From Methylorubrum zatmanii (GTDB lineage: Bacteria; Pseudomonadota; Alphaproteobacteria; Rhizobiales; Beijerinckiaceae): a DNA stretch of 43,540 nucleotides. Under the pieces are notes generated by a model, which saw nothing but the letters and a program-made list of their open reading frames with translations, searched no databases and was not told the origin of the DNA. Of this stretch, positions 41,364 through 43,540 are shown one piece after another. Each line of letters starts with the position of its first letter. Position 1 is the stretch's first letter. Where the stretch lies: contig NZ_NKUI01000114.1 in the NCBI RefSeq assembly GCF_014845115.1, positions 1 through 43,540 on the forward strand, read 5' to 3'. Made by a program: the position numbers and the translations under genes.

Positions 41364-42320
41364 TTAGGGGTTCTGCCCTTCGATCTGGCGCTGCATCGCC
41401 TTGTCCTCGGCCCGGCCGTAATTGATGAAGAACAGCGCGCCGTCGACGGCCTTGCCCTTCTGCAGGTTCGAGAGCTGCACGGTGGTGAGGTAGCCCTGCG
41501 GATCGGTGATCCGCCACTGCGACAGGGACTTCACCTCGGCGTCGAAGAAGAGCTGGATCTTCGAGGTGCCGCCCAAGGTCGAGCGGTCCTCCAGGGCGAT
41601 GCGCACGCCGCCGGGATCGTTGGTCACCTCCGTCACCGTCAAGTCGCGGGTGAGGTCGATCTTGTCGCGCAGGAGGAATTTCAGCGGCGTCTGCGAGATG
41701 AAGTAGAGATCCTGCGTGCCGAGCTTGCGGTCGCGCACCGCGACCGAGGTGCCATCCGCCACGACTTCGAGGGGGGAGGGCTGGTCGTACTCGAAGCGCA
41801 GGCGGCCCGGCTTGGCCAGCGACAGCTTGCCGCCGATGCGCCGCCCGTCCGCGCCGATCTGGATGAACGAGCCGGTCAGGGTTTGGAAGCCGTTGAAATA
41901 GGCGTTGGCTGCCGCGACGATGGTGGCCGGATCGGCGTCCTGAAGCGAGGCGCCGAGATTGGGCGCGCCCACCGCCGCCACCCGCGTGCCGGGATTGGCC
42001 GCACCCGCCGGAGCGGAGGCACCGGGCTTGGCCGCCGCCTTGAGGCTGCCGGTCTTCTCGCCCGGCTTGTCCGTGGTCTTCTCGGCGCTCTTGTCCGCCC
42101 CCTTGTCGGTGCCTTTGCCCGGCTTCTGCGCCGCCTTCTTGGCCGGGGCGGGGGCCGCCTGCGGCTCGGGCGCCGCGGCCGGAGGGGCCGGCGGCTCCTC
42201 CTTGCGGCCGAACAGCCCGTCGAAGAACGAGGAGACCTGGGCACCGGCCGGCTGCGGCTGAAGCGCCAGCGCGGCGAGGAGCAGCGGACCGGCGGCGAGG
42301 GTGAGGCGTCGGCCAGTCAT
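41364..42320 (-). CDS. LolA-family outer-membrane lipoprotein carrier with a low-complexity insert
   Basis: The 318-aa protein starts MTGRRLTLAAGPLLLAALAL at 42320. The signal peptide ends at about GAQ near residue 28. Residues 30-115 are an Ala/Pro/Lys-rich linker (APEPQAAPAPAKKAAQKPGK, then KGTDKG and KSAEKTTDK blocks). The LolA-like domain runs from about residue 125: ANAYFNGFQTLTGSFIQIGA, GKLSLAKPGRLRFEYDQPSP, VAVRDRKLGTQDLYFISQTP, FLLRDKIDLTRDLTVTEVTN and LFFDAEVKSLSQWRITDPQG. LolA carries lipoproteins across the periplasm from LolCDE to the outer membrane. The ORF to 42890 is the ftsK shadow. It lies downstream of ftsK as in E. coli, where lolA follows ftsK, which supports the assignment. 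Confidence 0.85.
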   Translation of the reverse strand: MTGRRLTLAAGPLLLAALALQPQPAGAQVSSFFDGLFGRKEEPPAPPAAAPEPQAAPAPAKKAAQKPGKGTDKGADKSAEKTTDKPGEKTGSLKAAAKPGASAPAGAANPGTRVAAVGAPNLGASLQDADPATIVAAANAYFNGFQTLTGSFIQIGADGRRIGGKLSLAKPGRLRFEYDQPSPLEVVADGTSVAVRDRKLGTQDLYFISQTPLKFLLRDKIDLTRDLTVTEVTNDPGGVRIALEDRSTLGGTSKIQLFFDAEVKSLSQWRITDPQGYLTTVQLSNLQKGKAVDGALFFINYGRAEDKAMQRQIEGQNP

Positions 42321-42474
42321 CGTCAGGGCATCTCCGAAAGCTGCGGGCGCGCGGGAGGCGGCGTGGGGATCAGGCCCCGGTGCGGACGCGCCTGGCGGCG
42401 GAGCGTCCGGGTCTCGTGTCCGGTGATAGAACCGGCCCCTGTGGCGAATATGCGACGGGCCAGGTTCGTGGCCC

Positions 42475-42507
42475 CGTCCCGAAAGCGCGCCATCGGCTTT
42501 CGGGACG
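42475..42507 (-). terminator. Hairpin just downstream of ftsK
   Basis: CGTCCCGAAAG (42475-42485) and CTTTCGGGACG (42497-42507) pair over 11 bp around an 11-nt loop, 13 bp after the ftsK stop. The sequence following it on the minus strand is GC-rich, so termination may be partial and allow read-through to the LolA-family gene. Confidence 0.6.
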
Positions 42508-42519
42508 AGGCTTGGGAGA

Positions 42520-43540
42520 TCACTCGTCGTCGTAACCGCCGGAGGGCGCGCCCGCGAGGCCCTCGACCAGGATCTCGCGTTTCCCGGCATGGTTGGCCGG
42601 ACCGACGATGCCCTCGATCTCCATCCGCTCCATGATCGAGGCGGCGCGGTTGTAGCCGATCTGCAGGCGGCGCTGGATGTAGCTGGTCGAGGCCTTGCGG
42701 TCGCGCAGCACCACGGCGATGGCCTGCTCGTAGAGCTCGCCGCCCTCGGCCCCGGCGGTCGCCGCGAAGGCGCCGATGTCGAAGACCGGGGCGTCGGCCT
42801 CCTCTCCTTCCGCGAAGTCGTCCTTCTCGGCCTTGGCCGCGGCCCGCGAGCCCTTGGCCGGCTTCTCCGGCTGGTCGGAGGAGCCGTCATCGGCCGTGAC
42901 CGCCTCGAGATAGGAGGGCCGGCCCTGGCGCTTGAGATGGGCGACCACGCTCTCGACTTCCGAGTCCGAGCAGAACGGCCCGTGCACGCGCGTCGTGCGC
43001 CCGCCGCCGGCCATGAACAGCATGTCGCCCTGGCCCAGAAGCTGCTCGGCGCCCATCTCGCCCAGGATCGTGCGCGAATCGATCTTGCTCGTCACCTGGA
43101 AGGAGATCCGGGTCGGGAAGTTCGCCTTGATCGTGCCGGTGATGACGTCGACCGAGGGGCGCTGCGTCGCCATGATCAGGTGGATGCCGGCGGCACGCGC
43201 CATCTGGGCGAGGCGCTGGATCGCGCCCTCGATGTCCTTGCCCGCCACCATCATCAGGTCGGCCATCTCGTCGACCACGATCACGATGTAGGGCAGGGCG
43301 GAGAGATCCATCTCCTGCTCCTCGTAGACCGCCTCGCCGGTGGTGCGGTCGAAGCCGGTCTGGATCGTCCGGGTGATGCTATCGCCCCGCTCGCGCGCCT
43401 CCTTCATCCGGGCATTGTAGCCGTCGATGTTGCGCACACCGACCTTGGACATCTTCTTGTAGCGCTCCTCCATCTCGCGCACCGCCCATTTGAGGGCGAT
43501 CACCGCCTTCTTCGGGTCGATGACGACGGGGGAGAGCAGG
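42520..43540 (-). CDS. ftsK: DNA translocase FtsK, C-terminal part (5' end outside the window)
   Basis: The gene runs off the right edge, so only about the last 340 residues are visible. The frame continues through [20 protein letters not shown] at the edge. Present are the beta-domain ATPase region with Walker B ([16 protein letters not shown]), the conserved [20 protein letters not shown] and [20 protein letters not shown], then [20 protein letters not shown]. An acidic, alanine-rich linker follows. The C-terminal gamma winged helix ([40 protein letters not shown]) reads KOPS sequences. Walker A and the membrane domain are not in the window. It moves DNA at the division septum and activates XerCD at dif. 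The LolA-family gene follows it on the same strand. Confidence 0.97.
   Translation of the reverse strand, partial: LLSPVVIDPKKAVIALKWAVREMEERYKKMSKVGVRNIDGYNARMKEARERGDSITRTIQTGFDRTTGEAVYEEQEMDLSALPYIVIVVDEMADLMMVAGKDIEGAIQRLAQMARAAGIHLIMATQRPSVDVITGTIKANFPTRISFQVTSKIDSRTILGEMGAEQLLGQGDMLFMAGGGRTTRVHGPFCSDSEVESVVAHLKRQGRPSYLEAVTADDGSSDQPEKPAKGSRAAAKAEKDDFAEGEEADAPVFDIGAFAATAGAEGGELYEQAIAVVLRDRKASTSYIQRRLQIGYNRAASIMERMEIEGIVGPANHAGKREILVEGLAGAPSGGYDDE

Overview
The window is a very GC-rich, gene-dense alphaproteobacterial chromosome segment. The strongest taxonomic pointers are the alphaproteobacterial rplJ-rplL-rpoB-rpoC block, a clear hopanoid C-2 methylase (HpnP) and the style of the intergenic palindromes. 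Together they suggest a Methylobacterium/Methylorubrum-type member of the Hyphomicrobiales. That assignment is inferred from remembered protein families, not from a search. No tRNA, rRNA or CRISPR array was recognised.

Layout. 1-752: decayed IS110-family transposase running off the left edge. 910-3630 (minus): compact three-gene operon of ferredoxin, ferredoxin reductase and cytochrome P450, a complete class I P450 electron-transfer chain. 3787-7650 (minus): acyltransferase and GT2 glycosyltransferase (translationally coupled) behind aspS. 7844-9841 (minus): bioB and an FAH-family hydrolase. 10124-14278 (plus): FadL-type outer-membrane protein, then an MHYT-PAS-GGDEF-EAL cyclic-di-GMP enzyme. 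14316-15959 (minus): hpnP. 16615-18153 (plus): OprO/P-type porin. 18301-18450 (minus): a possible small membrane protein. 19114-28860 (plus): rplJ, rplL, rpoB, rpoC, closed by two tandem hairpins, the second a perfect 21-bp terminator stem. 29080-30539 (minus): RidA-family protein coupled to an orphan PotF-like binding protein. 30815-31081 (plus): GlsB/YeaQ-like membrane protein. 31201-32621: divergent NmrA/QorB-like reductase and HxlR-family regulator around a perfect inverted-repeat operator candidate. 32630-35221 (minus): DUF2892-like protein and a TonB-dependent siderophore receptor. 35627-38338 (minus): rpsO-pnp. 38805-40262 (plus): APC-family amino acid permease. 40288-42320 (minus): a 42-aa basic protein, exonuclease III and a LolA-family protein with a long low-complexity linker. 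42520-43540 (minus): C-terminal part of ftsK, truncated by the window edge.

Most of the window is housekeeping: transcription and translation machinery, RNA decay, tRNA charging, cofactor synthesis, DNA repair and chromosome segregation. Small accessory modules sit between these genes, mostly envelope functions (porins, TonB receptor, LolA, hopanoid methylation, glycan modification) and redox functions (P450 chain, QorB/HxlR pair). No large previously undescribed multi-gene system stands out. The most interesting non-coding signals are a three-copy, same-orientation intergenic repeat of about 100 bp that always ends in GGTATGA, an inverted-repeat element of about 165 bp upstream of the permease, a run of palindromes forming the 3' end of the permease gene, the HxlR operator, and structured RNA between the genes of the rplJL-rpoBC and rpsO-pnp operons.
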